This document shows positions 8,740 through 21,500 of a DNA stretch of 64,000 nt, piece after piece. The stretch is from positions 1-64,000 of the forward strand of contig NZ_SSBJ01000007.1 of assembly GCF_004795055.1 (NCBI RefSeq). The letters are read 5' to 3'. Under the pieces are notes generated by a model. It ran no database searches, was not told the DNA's origin, and saw only the letters and a list, made by a program, of their open reading frames with translations. Source of the stretch: Streptomyces sp. A1136. Its GTDB lineage: Bacteria > Actinomycetota > Actinomycetes > Streptomycetales > Streptomycetaceae. Position 1 is the first letter of the stretch. Every line of letters begins with the position of its first letter. The position numbers were made by a program, and so were the translations under genes.

Positions 8740-10152
8740 TCAGCGGCAGGCCCGCCCGCCGTTGATGCAGCGCACGGCGCCGGCCATCAGTCCGTCGGAC
8801 ATGACGTTGATGAAGTCGCCGTGGTCGGTCACCGGCTTGTGCAGCTGCTCGGGGAAACTGTCCACGGCGAACCGCGCACCGGGCGCGACCGCGTAGGTGA
8901 TCCGCTGCACGAGTTGCGGGATGGCCTTGAACCCGCCCGGGCACGACCCGTCGCGACGGGCGAAGGCCACGTGGGTGCGGTGGTTGGCGCTGTCTGCGTT
9001 CTTCCCGTCCCAGCAGCTCTGGAAGGTGAACGTCCGTACGACGTCGCTGCCCTTGGGGCAGATCGGGTACTTGTCCTTCAACTGGCGGTCCTCGAAGCCG
9101 GTGCAGCTCCAGGAGGCGTTGGCGTTGGTCGGGCCGTTGGTGAAGGCCTTCGCGTCACCGGTGATGATCCGCATGAAGCGCGGCATCGCGGTCACCGGCC
9201 CGGTGGCGCTGCCCTTGAAGTCGATCGTCACCTGCTTCGGCTTGAGGATGGTCCCGACGTTGGCGTCCTGGCCGCCGCCCGGTGCCTTGGCGTCCTGCTC
9301 CGCCCGGCCGTCGCGCAGGCGCAGCACCGGCCAGTAGTAGGTGGACTGGTCGCCGTTGCCACAGGTGGTGCCCGACGCGGCGAGGCTGTTGTTGGTGGAG
9401 AAGGCGTCCGTCGTCTTGTTGCCGACGTAGTCGTGCATGTGGTGGGCGCCGTTGCCCACGCCCGGGGCGACGATCACGTTGTCCGGGTTGAGGTGGCGGT
9501 TCTCGTTGCGTCCGCACTGGACGGAGAAGGAACCCTTGGAGGCCCTCGCCTGGGGCGCGGGGGTGCGGACGTTGGGCTTCACCGTGCCGATGACGACGAA
9601 GTCGGAGCGCGCGGGGCCGCTGCCCTTGTTCCGGGCGAGACCCTGCGCGTCGGCGCCTTGCGCGCCGCTCCCCTGCGCGCCGGCCGGAGCGGCCGCCTCG
9701 GCGGCGGTGTCGGCGGCGTCGGCGGCCGGGGCCTGCTTCATCGAGCAGCCGCTGAGCCCTTCCAGGCCCGCGGGGCGCGTGGTTGACCGCCCGATGGCGT
9801 CGGCCATGGCGGTGATGGTCTGCCGCCGTTTGCCCTGCAACTCCCCCAGCAAGGTCTTTCCTTGCGCCCGGCCGGTGGCGAGGCGCTGGTAGGAATCGGC
9901 GATCTGGGTGTCCAACTGGGCGAGGTCGCGGTCGACCTCGGCCCGTGCGGGGTCCGGCACCTCGCGGAGCCGGTCGCCGACGTCGGGGCAGTCGATGGTG
10001 GCGGTCACCGGCGCGCTGCGCGCGGAGTCCTGCCCCGCGGAGGCCGCCTGCTCGACGACCACGACTCCGCCGGCACCGAGGACGAGGGCGGACACGAGGG
10101 CGAGGGCCTTGTGGGACGGCCTGAGTCGGCGTTTGTGGCCCGTTGGGCTCAT
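8740..10152 (-). CDS. Exported DUF1996 domain protein
   Basis: 470 residues. A basic N-terminus and a hydrophobic signal segment (about 14-40) indicate export. A helical region with polar repeats (about 60-150) and an Ala/Gly linker follow. The DUF1996 domain (about 190-465) has the recognisable cysteine-rich and His-containing motifs (VQCGRNENRHLNPDN, VAPGVGNGAHHMHDYVG, FQSCWDGKN, HVAFARRDGSCPGG). The family is shared with fungal secreted proteins; its activity is unknown. It sits 9 bases downstream of the DUF4142 gene, so the two form an operon. Confidence 0.85.
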   Translation of the reverse strand: MSPTGHKRRLRPSHKALALVSALVLGAGGVVVVEQAASAGQDSARSAPVTATIDCPDVGDRLREVPDPARAEVDRDLAQLDTQIADSYQRLATGRAQGKTLLGELQGKRRQTITAMADAIGRSTTRPAGLEGLSGCSMKQAPAADAADTAAEAAAPAGAQGSGAQGADAQGLARNKGSGPARSDFVVIGTVKPNVRTPAPQARASKGSFSVQCGRNENRHLNPDNVIVAPGVGNGAHHMHDYVGNKTTDAFSTNNSLAASGTTCGNGDQSTYYWPVLRLRDGRAEQDAKAPGGGQDANVGTILKPKQVTIDFKGSATGPVTAMPRFMRIITGDAKAFTNGPTNANASWSCTGFEDRQLKDKYPICPKGSDVVRTFTFQSCWDGKNADSANHRTHVAFARRDGSCPGGFKAIPQLVQRITYAVAPGARFAVDSFPEQLHKPVTDHGDFINVMSDGLMAGAVRCINGGRACR

Positions 10153-10161
10153 GCGATCACT

Positions 10162-10860
10162 TCACTTCGTCGGTCGGGGAACGGTGGAAGGGGCGGGCGA
10201 GACGTCCGCCAGGCCGTCGAAATCGACGAGGCCGCTGGCTTCGAGGATCGTGATGTGGTCCAACACGGTGGAGTTGGCGTCCGTGGCCAGGTCCCGCACC
10301 ATCGAGTTGCGCGTCTGCGCGCGGACTTGCGCGACGAGGGCGAACACCTTGCCGTGCGCCCGGCGCAGCAGTTGGACGAACAGTCGCTCGTATTCGTTGC
10401 CCTGGGCGCCGGCCAGCTGGTCGAGCCAGCCCTGCTGTTGGGCGCTGGGCCGGTCGGGCAGTTCCACGCCGAGGGCCGCGCCCACGGCCCGGACGTGACG
10501 GTCGAGTTCGGTGTGGCCTTCGATGAGGTGCTGGCCGGCGGTGCGTACGGCCGGCCGCGTGGCCCGTTGTTGCGCCTGTCGGCCCGCGGGAAGCTCCCAC
10601 AGGCCCGCGAGCCGCACCTTGCGGACGAAGTCCCGGTCCTGGGGCGTCAGCGGCCCGAAGGCGGTGCTCATCGTTCCGGCGCCGTCGTCGTCGCCGGAGG
10701 GGGTGGTGGCGGCCGCGGCCGTGGTGCCGCCGAATTTCTGCACGGGGATCAACAGCGCGACCAGCGTGAACGCGAGGGCGCCGATGACGATGAGCGTCCC
10801 CATCACGTGTCGCGAGGCGACCGACATGGCGGCGACGTTCGACCGGCGGAATGACAGCAC
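10162..10860 (-). CDS. DUF4142 domain membrane-anchored protein
   Basis: 232 residues from GTG 10860, which has AGGAGG at good spacing. One hydrophobic segment near residues 20-40 acts as signal or anchor. The rest is a helical DUF4142 (PF13628) domain beginning at LTPQDRDFVRKVRLAGLWE. It contains the conserved His/Glu pattern (QHLIEGHTELDRHV, LLRRAHGKVFALV), reminiscent of ferritin-like four-helix bundles. The biochemical role is not known. It is co-transcribed with the DUF1996 gene downstream. Confidence 0.82.
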   Translation of the reverse strand: MLSFRRSNVAAMSVASRHVMGTLIVIGALAFTLVALLIPVQKFGGTTAAAATTPSGDDDGAGTMSTAFGPLTPQDRDFVRKVRLAGLWELPAGRQAQQRATRPAVRTAGQHLIEGHTELDRHVRAVGAALGVELPDRPSAQQQGWLDQLAGAQGNEYERLFVQLLRRAHGKVFALVAQVRAQTRNSMVRDLATDANSTVLDHITILEASGLVDFDGLADVSPAPSTVPRPTK

Positions 10861-11216
10861 AGTGCCTCCTTGCTGCGTGGGCAGGGAGGGGCGGCATGAC
10901 CTGAGTGTCCGGTGGCCACGCCGTGTGCACCCGAGCTCCCTGGGTGCCAAGGGACGCTAGCGCCAGTCGGGGTGCCCGTTCGGAAGGACCATCACGAACG
11001 GACAAAGATCCGGGCAACTCCTCGAACGGCTGGTACGGTGCCGCGTTCGACCTCTGTGTCGCGCGACCCCAATGTCATTGGCGTGTCCGCCAGTTGTCCG
11101 GATTTGCCATCGTTCGCGGGGAGTAGGGTGACCGGCCCTTCCGGAGGATTCGACGCCGGGCCCCTGTGCCACAGGGTGGACGGGACCACAGCCCCGTCGA
11201 AAGGAACGGCCTTACT
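10861..11216. other. Divergent intergenic region with 13-bp palindrome
   Basis: 356 bases between the leftward DUF4142 operon and the rightward peptidase gene. At 11069-11081 there is a perfect palindrome CCAATGTCATTGG (6-bp arms, one central base), a candidate operator. A -10-like TAGGGT stands at 11124-11129, about 87 bases upstream of the peptidase start, but no good -35 is placed 16-18 bases before it. No coding sequence was convincing here. Confidence 0.5.
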
Positions 11217-12761
11217 GTGCGCATGAAACGCCTCACGCCGCTGCTCGCCGCAGCGGGCCTGGTCGCCACCGCCCTCCCCCTGCTCACCGCGCCCGGCGCC
11301 TCCGCCGCCCCGGTCGCCGACTTCGTGGCGCGCGCACCCGCTTGGCACCGGTGCGCTCCCGACCGACCGGCCTCGTACGAGTGCGCGACCATCAAGGTGC
11401 CGCTGGACTACCGACGCCCCTCGGGGCGCACCATCGACCTCGCCATATCCAGGATGAGGAGCGAGAACCCGGCGAAGCGGCACGGCGTGATGCTGTTGAA
11501 TCCGGGCGGTCCGGGCGGCCCTGGGCTCGACTTGCCGCTCATGATGAACGAGCAGATGCCCAAGGAGGTCCGCGAACAGTACGACCTGATCGGATTCGAT
11601 CCGCGCGGAGTCGGCGCCAGCAGCCCGGTCAGTTGCGGACTGCGACCGGAGGAGGAGAACATCCTGCGGCCGTACCGGCCGGAGGACTTCCCCTCCGACG
11701 TGGCCTGGGCGCGGAGCGTGGCCGACAAGTGCCGCGAGAAGGCGGGGTCGGTGCTGCCCTTCATCACCACGCGCAACACCGCACGGGACATGGACGCGAT
11801 CCGTTCGGCACTGGGCGAGCGGAAGATCTCGTACCTGGGCTACTCCTACGGGACCTACCTGGGCGCGGTGTACACGCAGATGTTCCCGGCCCGCACGGAC
11901 CGCTTCGTGCTGGACAGCGGCGTGGACCCGCAGCGGATCTGGCGCGGCATGTTCCAGGTGTGGGCGAGCGAGGCGGAACCGGCCTTCGCGCGCTGGACGC
12001 GGTGGACCGCGCAGCGTTCGGCCGAGTACGGGCTCGGTGACACTCCGCAGGCGGTCTCGGACACGTTCTGGGCGCTGGTGGCCCGGGCCGACAAGGACCC
12101 GATCCCCCTCGACGGCATGAAGTGGACGGGTGACGACATCCGGGCGCGACGGGCGCTCTTCTTCTACCCCGCCCAGGCGGCCCCCGCCGTCAGGGCGCTC
12201 AAGGACGCGGCCGACGGCAAGCCGGCGGCGCTGTCCCCGGCGCAGCGGAAGCTGCTGGTTCCGCCTTCGGGGCCGGCCTCGGACAACGGCACGGCCGCGA
12301 TGCTGGCCGTGGTGTGCGGCGACACGGAGTGGCCGCGCTATCCCGAGCAGTACGAGCGGGAGACGGTCCGGGACAAGGCGCGGTACCCGCTGTACGGGGA
12401 CTTCACGTCCGGGATCAAGCCCTGCGCCTTCTGGTCCAGGCCGATCGAGGCCGCCACGCCGATGAGGACCGGGGCCCCGGTCCTGACCGTGCAGAACGAG
12501 TCGGACTCGCAGACACCCCTGGTCAGCGGCCAGGGCCTGCACCGCGCGTTGACCGGGTCGCGGATGGTGCTGGCGCAGGGCGGCGAGGGTCACGGCGTGT
12601 ACCTGATCGACCCCACCTCGTGCGTCACCGCGCCGGTCGGCGCGTACCTCACCACGGGCCGGCTGCCCGCGCGGGACGTGACCTGCCGTGGCGTCCCGGG
12701 CTCGGCCGAACGGCGCGCCGCCTCGCCGGGCCCGTCCCTGCCGTCGCCGTTCCTGTTCTGA
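11217..12761 (+). CDS. Exported alpha/beta hydrolase, tripeptidyl aminopeptidase type (S33)
   Basis: 514 residues. A signal peptide with an Ala-rich cleavage site (about 1-32) is followed by an alpha/beta hydrolase domain. The oxyanion motif LLNPGGPGGPG is near residue 97, and the nucleophile elbow is GYSYG near residue 207. A TAP-like C-terminal domain (PF08386) includes VLTVQNESDSQTP and the catalytic His region GEGHGVY. Family members remove tripeptides from the N-termini of secreted proteins. GTG 11217 was chosen because AAGGA lies 11 bases upstream; the ATG two codons later is 17 bases away from it. Confidence 0.88.
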   Translation: MRMKRLTPLLAAAGLVATALPLLTAPGASAAPVADFVARAPAWHRCAPDRPASYECATIKVPLDYRRPSGRTIDLAISRMRSENPAKRHGVMLLNPGGPGGPGLDLPLMMNEQMPKEVREQYDLIGFDPRGVGASSPVSCGLRPEEENILRPYRPEDFPSDVAWARSVADKCREKAGSVLPFITTRNTARDMDAIRSALGERKISYLGYSYGTYLGAVYTQMFPARTDRFVLDSGVDPQRIWRGMFQVWASEAEPAFARWTRWTAQRSAEYGLGDTPQAVSDTFWALVARADKDPIPLDGMKWTGDDIRARRALFFYPAQAAPAVRALKDAADGKPAALSPAQRKLLVPPSGPASDNGTAAMLAVVCGDTEWPRYPEQYERETVRDKARYPLYGDFTSGIKPCAFWSRPIEAATPMRTGAPVLTVQNESDSQTPLVSGQGLHRALTGSRMVLAQGGEGHGVYLIDPTSCVTAPVGAYLTTGRLPARDVTCRGVPGSAERRAASPGPSLPSPFLF

Positions 12762-12786
12762 CCCTCCGTCCCCTCCGCACGCGATA

Positions 12787-12817
12787 GGCCCCCGACGCCT
12801 CCGACGGCGCGGGGGCC
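12787..12817. terminator. Bidirectional terminator
   Basis: A GC-rich stem (GGCCCCCG with CGGGGGCC, small inner mismatches) lies between the convergent peptidase and TetR genes and is followed on the plus strand by TTCGTGTGTG. Confidence 0.7.
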
Positions 12818-12839
12818 TTCGTGTGTGTACGGGGACGCC

Positions 12840-13535
12840 TCAGGCCGGTCGGGAGGTCCGCGCGCGCGCCAGCAGCCCCGAGAGCAGCACCTCCAGCGTC
12901 TCGCGCAGCGTGGGGGCGAAGTCGACGCACAGCGCGGCCAGCGACGGGTCGGCCTCGTAGGCCGCGCGCAGGGCGGCGGAGGGTTGGGCGTTGGCCCACA
13001 CGGCGCCGATGACCATCGTCGCGGACACGACGAACCGGAAGGCGTCCTCCTCCCCCAGCTCCGGCAGGTGGGAGGCGATCTGCCCGGCGAGGGTCGTCGC
13101 ACTCTCCAGGGCGGCCCGCTTGTAGGCCACGGCGACCTGCGGCGAGACGTTGTGTTCCAGCACGGCGGCCTGGGCGCTGATCAGATCGCACAGCACCGGG
13201 CGGACGGCGAGGGCCTGTGCGAGGCAGTCGGCGACCCGGTCGGCCCGCTCGGCCGCGCCGGCGCCCTCCACCGCCCGGGCGAGCGCGCCGTCGAGGTGGT
13301 CCACGAGCTCGCGGGAGGCGGCGGCCAGGAGTTCCAGCAGGACGGCCTCACGGGACTCGAAGTAGCGCAGCACGTTCGACTTGGCGAGGCAGACCCTGCG
13401 CGCGAGTTCGTTCAACGTCACCTGGGCGACCGGCATCTCGGTGAGCATGGCGGCCGCCGTGTCGAGGATCGCCCGGCGGCGGGCGGCGCGCTGTTCCTCG
13501 CTGCGGGCGCGCTGGAACTTCGTGGGCAGAGTCAC
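12840..13535 (-). CDS. TetR family repressor
   Basis: 231 residues. The N-terminal HTH (about 18-62) reads [15 protein letters not shown], then [20 protein letters not shown]. The C-terminal ligand domain is of the type seen with short-chain dehydrogenase partners. The GTG at 13535 is 6 bases downstream of a -10-like TACGCT (13547-13542 on this strand) and has no Shine-Dalgarno sequence, so the transcript is probably leaderless. The divergent SDR gene and three 15-bp perfect palindromes in between mark it as a local autoregulated repressor. Confidence 0.9.
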   Translation of the reverse strand: MTLPTKFQRARSEEQRAARRRAILDTAAAMLTEMPVAQVTLNELARRVCLAKSNVLRYFESREAVLLELLAAASRELVDHLDGALARAVEGAGAAERADRVADCLAQALAVRPVLCDLISAQAAVLEHNVSPQVAVAYKRAALESATTLAGQIASHLPELGEEDAFRFVVSATMVIGAVWANAQPSAALRAAYEADPSLAALCVDFAPTLRETLEVLLSGLLARARTSRPA

Positions 13536-13547
13536 GCGTCCAGCGTA

Positions 13548-13618
13548 CAGACCTGCGGTCTGTTGTTATCAGACCAGCGGTCTGCTAACTTCGGGAGAAG
13601 CATCAGACCGACGGTCTG
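13548..13618. promoter_or_regulatory. Three TetR operators CAGACCNNNGGTCTG and two promoters
   Basis: Three copies of the perfect palindrome CAGACC-N3-GGTCTG are at 13548-13562, 13570-13584 and 13604-13618. Site 2 fills the 17-bp spacer of an SDR promoter (TTGTTA 13563-13568, TAACTT 13586-13591). Site 1 fills the spacer of the tetR promoter (-10 TACGCT at 13547-13542). Site 3 lies just downstream of the SDR start of transcription. The spacer triplets differ (TGC, AGC, GAC) while all arms are identical, which shows selection on the arms. Confidence 0.9.
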
Positions 13619-13644
13619 TTATCGCGCCTCCCGAGGAGTACGCC

Positions 13645-14583
13645 ATGTACGCCGTTCCCGACCAGTCCGGAAAGCTCGCCGTCGTCACCGGCTCCAACAG
13701 CGGAACGGGCAAGGAGGCCGCGCGCCGGCTCGCCGAGGCCGGCGCCCGCGTCGTGCTCGCGGTGCGGACCCCCGCCAAGGGCGAGCGGGCCCGCGAGGAG
13801 ATCCTGGCCCGGCATCCGCACGCCCGGGTGGAGGTGCGCCGGATCGACCTGGCCGACCTCGCGTCGGTCGCCGCCTTCGCCGACGCGTTCCTCGCCGACG
13901 GCGTCCCGCTCGACCTGCTGGTCAACAACGCCGGCCTGATGGCCCCGCCGACCCGGATGACCACCGCCGACGGCTTCGAGCTCCAGTTCGGCACCAACTT
14001 CCTCGGCCCGCTGGCGCTCACGGTCCGGCTGCTGCCCGCACTGCTCGCGGCGCCCGCCCCGCGCGTCACGACGATGAGCAGCGCCACCGCCGACTTCGGC
14101 AGGATCGACCCGACCGACCTCCAGTGGGAGCGACGGCGCTACGTCCCGATGCTCGCCTACGCCCAGTCCAAGCTGGCCGACCTGATGATGGCCCGCCACC
14201 TGGCGGTCCTCGCCGCCGAGCAGAACTGGCCGCTGCGCAGCACCGCCGCCCACCCCGGCTACACGAAGACGAACCTCCAGACCGCCAGCGCGAGCCTGGG
14301 CCGGGGCAGGCCCTCGCGGTTGCACGGCCTCGTCAGCGCCGTGGACTTCCTCCCGAAGCAGGAGGTCGGCCCCGGCACGGAACCGCTGCTCTACGCCGCC
14401 ACCAGCCCGGACGCCACCGCCGGCGCCTACTACGGGCCGAGGGGGCTGTTCGGCCTGGTCGGGCCGGCGGGCGAGTCCCGCATCACCCGGCGCGCCCTGG
14501 ACCCCGCCGCCAACGCCCGGCTCTGGGCCGTGGCGGAGCGCCTCACCGGCGTGGGCCCCGCAGTGGCCGCCGCAGCCGGCTGA
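13645..14583 (+). CDS. Short-chain dehydrogenase/reductase, retinol-dehydrogenase-like
   Basis: 312 residues from ATG 13645 with GAGGAG upstream. The Rossmann motif is [10 protein letters not shown] (about 14-23), with Thr where Ile is usual. NNAG is near residue 92 and the catalytic YAQSK near 172, preceded by the SDR serine in [11 protein letters not shown]. This subgroup reduces or oxidises hydrophobic alcohols and ketones with NAD(P)H. Expression should be released when the TetR ligand is present, so the substrate is perhaps the inducer. Its 3' end overlaps the convergent MFS gene by 41 bases. Confidence 0.9.
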   Translation: MYAVPDQSGKLAVVTGSNSGTGKEAARRLAEAGARVVLAVRTPAKGERAREEILARHPHARVEVRRIDLADLASVAAFADAFLADGVPLDLLVNNAGLMAPPTRMTTADGFELQFGTNFLGPLALTVRLLPALLAAPAPRVTTMSSATADFGRIDPTDLQWERRRYVPMLAYAQSKLADLMMARHLAVLAAEQNWPLRSTAAHPGYTKTNLQTASASLGRGRPSRLHGLVSAVDFLPKQEVGPGTEPLLYAATSPDATAGAYYGPRGLFGLVGPAGESRITRRALDPAANARLWAVAERLTGVGPAVAAAAG

Positions 14584-15835
14584 GCGGCGCCACCGGGGGC
14601 GCCGTCCCGGCGCGGGGGCCGCTCGCACGCAGCGGGGTGAACAGTCCCGCGCCGAAGATCAGCAGGCAGAACGCCCCGCCGGCCAGGCTGACGGCGGGGA
14701 CCCCGTGCCGGTCGGCCAGCGCGGTCAGCACGCCCGCGCCCACCGGGCCCGAGGCGTTGTGCACCGTCCAGAAGGCGGCGGTGACCCGGCCCAACATCGG
14801 CTGGGGGGTCACCTCCTGGCGGAGGGTCATGGAACAGACCCCGCCCAGGGTCAGTCCGAACATGAACAGGGCGGCGAGGGCCGCGACGACCGGCACGCTG
14901 CGGCTCACCCCGATCCCGGCGAACGACACCGCGATGGCGACGATCGAGCCCAGCCAGCAGACGCCGAACCCCAGGTCGCGGCGCAGCCGTCCGGCGGTGA
15001 ACGCGCCGACGAGCGTGCCCAGCGCGCTCGTCGCCATCACGTAGCCCAGGGTGGTCGAGCCCTGGTGCAGGTCGCGCTCGACCCGGAAGATCAGCAGGTC
15101 CGTCGCGCCGACGGTGACGAAGGTCAGCAGGGTGAGCAGGACGGTCAGCGGGCGCAGCAACGGGTGCGTCCACAGGAACCGGAACCCGACCACGAACATC
15201 TCGCGCAGCACCCCGACCGCGCCCGGCGCCGGGCCGGCCGGCCGCTCCCGCCCCTCGTCGTGGCCCGGACCGAAACGGACGAACACCAGGCTGACGGAGG
15301 AGATCAGGAACGTGACGCCGTCCAGCCCCAGCGCCCAGGCGGGCCCCACGCCGGCCGCGACCGCCCCGGCGATCCCCGGTCCGAGCAGGGTGCCCAGGGC
15401 GAAGGTGCTCATCAGCCGCCCGTTGGCGCGGGTGAGGTCCTCGGGCGGCGCGAGGTGGGGCACCGCCGTCACGTAGGCCACGTCGAAGAAGCTCTTCAGC
15501 GCGCCGACCGGCGCGGTCAGCAGGTACAGCAGCCAGAGGCGGGGACAGGCCGACCAGAGGAAGGGCACCGCCCCGAGCAGCAGGGCCCTCGCCAGATCGC
15601 AGACGATCATCAGCCGACGGCGGTCCACCCGGTCGACCACGTAACCGGCGAAGATCCCGGTCACCACCGCGGTGGCCGCCGACACCACCGTGACCAGGCC
15701 CATCCGGAAGACCGAACCCGTGGCCGCGAAGACCATCAGCGGCAGTGCGACGGCGGAGACGGACCCGCCGAGGACGGACAGCGCCTGCCCGAGCCAGAAG
15801 ACGTTGAAGTCGCGGTCGCGGGAAAGGGAACTCAC
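14543..15835 (-). CDS. MFS transporter (MFS_3/EntS-like)
   Basis: 430 residues with about 12 hydrophobic helices. It begins [20 protein letters not shown] and contains the MFS motif after helix 2 ([17 protein letters not shown]), typical of the group related to enterobactin and macrolide exporters. The GTG start overlaps the thioesterase stop as GTGA, so the two are translated together. It is probably a proton-driven exporter; the substrate is unknown. The pairing with a thioesterase is often conserved but not explained. Confidence 0.86.
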   Translation of the reverse strand: MSSLSRDRDFNVFWLGQALSVLGGSVSAVALPLMVFAATGSVFRMGLVTVVSAATAVVTGIFAGYVVDRVDRRRLMIVCDLARALLLGAVPFLWSACPRLWLLYLLTAPVGALKSFFDVAYVTAVPHLAPPEDLTRANGRLMSTFALGTLLGPGIAGAVAAGVGPAWALGLDGVTFLISSVSLVFVRFGPGHDEGRERPAGPAPGAVGVLREMFVVGFRFLWTHPLLRPLTVLLTLLTFVTVGATDLLIFRVERDLHQGSTTLGYVMATSALGTLVGAFTAGRLRRDLGFGVCWLGSIVAIAVSFAGIGVSRSVPVVAALAALFMFGLTLGGVCSMTLRQEVTPQPMLGRVTAAFWTVHNASGPVGAGVLTALADRHGVPAVSLAGGAFCLLIFGAGLFTPLRASGPRAGTAPPVAPLSRLRRPLRGPRR

Positions 15836-16245
15836 CCGAGCAGGGCGTAGACGGTGGAGGCCGTCGCGGCGGGTTCCGTCGAGCCCTCGGGGGTCATGGT
15901 GATGTCGGCGAAGGCCATCCGCTTGCCGAGCTTGGTCACCCGGGCGGCGACCGCCACGTCGGCGCCCAGGACCGGGCGCTGGAAGCTGGTGGACTGCTGG
16001 ACGGTGGTCATCGGGCCGTAGCCGCCGCGGGCGGCGGACACGGCGATCACCGTCGCGGTGTCGGCGGCGGCCATCAGCGCCTGGCCCGAGAGCCCGCCGC
16101 CGTCCCGGGCCAGTTCCTCGGACCACGGCAGCCACAGCACGGCGTGCCGCTCGCCGGTCTCCCGGACGGTGAGGCCGAGGGCGAGCACCCAGGGGGCGAA
16201 GTTGTCGGCGAGGATCCGGTCGGCGTCTGCCGGTGTGAGGGTCAT
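15832..16245 (-). CDS. PaaI-type hotdog thioesterase
   Basis: 137 residues from the ATG at 16245; a longer start at 16287 would add 14 residues with no family support. The hotdog-fold signature is LSGQALMAAADTATVIAVSA followed by TTVQQSTSFQRPV. Such enzymes hydrolyse small acyl- or aryl-CoA thioesters. The gene opens a two-gene operon with the MFS transporter. Confidence 0.82.
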   Translation of the reverse strand: MTLTPADADRILADNFAPWVLALGLTVRETGERHAVLWLPWSEELARDGGGLSGQALMAAADTATVIAVSAARGGYGPMTTVQQSTSFQRPVLGADVAVAARVTKLGKRMAFADITMTPEGSTEPAATASTVYALLG

Positions 16246-16322
16246 CAGGGGATTGTGGCGGCCCGCCGGGGGCCGCCACAACACCATTGCGCCGTCCGAA
16301 GGTTGGAACGGACGCTACCGGT

Positions 16323-18584
<2,262 letters not shown>

Positions 18585-21500
18585 TCAGGCCCGGTGGAGG
18601 CGGGCCGTGACGATCTGGAAGGGGCGCAGGGACAGGGCGAGGACACCGTCGGGCGTGAGGGCGCCGACGGCGGTGGGCGCGAGGGGCCGCTCCAGCAGGT
18701 CGCACTCGGTGGCGGCCGTCGGCGCGAAGTCCGCCGTAAGGGTGGCCGCGGCCCGGCCTCCCAGGGACTCGTACACCCGGACGATGACGTCTCCGCTTCG
18801 GTCCTCGGCCGGCTTGACCGCCTCCACCACCACCGCGTCGCCGTCCACCGTCACCAGCGGCGCCACCGGACCGGCACCGGGCACCACCCGCTCCGGCAGG
18901 TTCAGCGCGTGCCCCTCGCGGACGGCGTCGGCGATCGTCGCGCCGGGTGCGAGCGAGAAGGACAGGGTGTGGGCGCCCTGGTCGGTCTCCGGGTCGGGGT
19001 AGCGCGGGGCGCGCAGGAGGGAGAGCCGGATGGTGGTGGTCTGCCCGCCGTCGGGGCGCACGTCCCGGGTCACGTCGTGGCCGTACGTGGAGTCGTTGAG
19101 GACGGCGGCGCCCCAGCCGGGCTCCTCGACGTGCAGCCACCGGTGCGCGCAGATCTCGAACTTGGCCGCCTCCCAGGAGGTGTTGGTGTGGGTGGGCCGG
19201 TACACGTGGCCGAACTGGATCTCGGCGGCGGAGCGTTCGGCCTTCACATCCAGCGGGAAGGCCGCCTTGAGGATCTTCTCCGTCTCGTACCAGTCCACCT
19301 CGGTGCGGATGTCCACCGTCTTGGCGTCCGCCCGCAGCGTGAGCGATTGCGCCACCCGGGAGGAGCCGAAGGAGCGGACGACCCGCACCGTCACCGTCTC
19401 CGGCCCCGCCTCCGTGACGTCCAGCGCGTCCAGTCCCACCAGGTCGGTGACCCGGTGGCGGTAGGAGGCGTCGAGGTCCCAGGCGTCCCACATGTTCGGG
19501 AAGTCGGGGTGGATCTGGAGCAGGTTCGCGGCGGCGCCCGGCGCGACGGCCTCCCGCCCGGCCTCCAGGTCGTACGCCGACACGATCAGCCCGCGTCCGT
19601 CGACCTCCACCCGCAGCCGCCCGTTGGCCAGGACGTATCCGCCGCCGGGCCGCTCCCCGACGGTGACCGGCCCGGCGGCCGGTTCCGGCACCCCCGCCCC
19701 GCCGGCCGGGACCCCGCGCCGGGCGTGCGGGGCGCAGTTGAACACCAGCTCCCGCGTCCCCTCCCCCGCCAGCGCGAGCTGCGCGTCCCGGGTGATCCCG
19801 CTCAGTTCCTCCCGCACCCGGCGGTACGTCTCGCGCGCCTCGCGGTGCACCCAGGCGATGGAGGAGCCGGGCAGGATGTCGTGGAACTGGTGGAGCAGGA
19901 CGGTCTTCCAGATCCGTTCCAGGTCCTCGTACGGGTACGCGTACCCCGCGACCCGCACCGCGGCGGTCGTCGCCCACAACTCCGCCTCGCGCAGCAGTGA
20001 TTCGGATCGACGGTTGCCCCGCTTGGTCTTAGCCTGCGAGGTGTAGGTGCCCCGGTGCAGCTCCAGGTACAGCTCTCCGGCCCAGACGGGCGCGTCGGGA
20101 TACTGCGCGTGGGCCTTCTCGAAGAACGCGTCGGGTCGCTCGATCTCCACGCGCGGCGAGCCCTCCAGGTCGCGCAGTCGCCGCGCCCTCGCCAGGTGCT
20201 CGCGGGTCGGGCCGCCACCGCCGTCGCCCCAGCCGAACGGCACCAACGAACGCGAACCGCGTCCCTTCTCGCGGTAGTTGCGGGCCGCGTGGGCGAGTTG
20301 CGCTCCCCCGAGGTCACTGTTGTAGGTGTCGACGGGCGGGAAGTGCGTGAATACGCGAGTACCGTCGATGCCCTCCCACCAGAAGGTGTGGTGGGGGAAG
20401 GCGTTGACCTGGGACCAGGAGATCTTCTGGGTCAGGAACCAGGTGGAGCCGGTGAGTTTGACGATCTGCGGCAGGGCGGCGGTGTAGCCGAAGGAATCGG
20501 GCAGCCAGACGTTGCGGGTCTCGATCCCGAACTCCTCCAGGAAGAACTTCTTGCCGTGGAGGAACTGGCGGACCATCGCCTCGCCGCCCACCATGTTGGT
20601 GTCCGACTCCACCCACATGCCCCCGACCGGGACGAACTGCCCGTCCGCGATCTTCTTCTTGATCCGTTCGAAGAGTTCGGGCCGGTGGGTCTTGATCCAG
20701 TCGAGCTGCTGGGCCTGCGACATGGCGAACACGAACTCGGGGTGCTCGTCCATCAGGTTGACCATGTTCGACGTCGTCCGCGCCACCTTGCGGACCGTCT
20801 CGCGCAGCGGCCACAGCCACGCGGAGTCGATGTGCGCGTGCCCGACCGCGCTGATCCGGTGCGCGGAGGCGTTGGCCGGGGTCGCGAGCACCCCTGCCAG
20901 TCGGGCCCGGGCGGCGGCCGCCGTGCCCGGCACGTCGTCGAGGTCCAGGGCGTCCAGCGAGGCGTCGACGGCGCGCAGGATCGCGTACCGCCGGGCGTCG
21001 GCCTCGTCGAGCTGCGTCATGAGGGCGTGCAGGACGTCGAGGTCCTGTACGAGTTCCCACACCTCGCTCTCGAAGACGGCCAGTTCCATCCGGGCGAGCC
21101 GGTAGAGGGGCCGGTCCGCGCTGGTCCGCACGTCCCCCTCGTAGGTGGGCCGGTGCTCGACGAGGACGGGGTTGGCGGCGGCTTCGACGTACCACTCGAT
21201 CCGCTCGCCGCCCTCGGCACGGTCGGCGACGCGCACCCAGTCGTTGTAGGGGTTGAGCGCCTTGATCTCGGCGCCTCCCGCGTCGTGGACCAGGCCCTCG
21301 CACTGGAAGCCGGGCATCATCCGGTCGAAGCCGAGGTCGAGGACGGCTTCGACGGTGCGGCCCGCCCAGTCCGCCGGTACGGTGCCCGTGACCTTGAACC
21401 AGGTGGTGCCCCAGGCCGGGCCCCACGGGTCCGCGACCGCGCAGGGCACGTAGGGCGCTCGCAGCCCCTCCCCCACGGGCACGGGCTCGCCCGGTACGTC

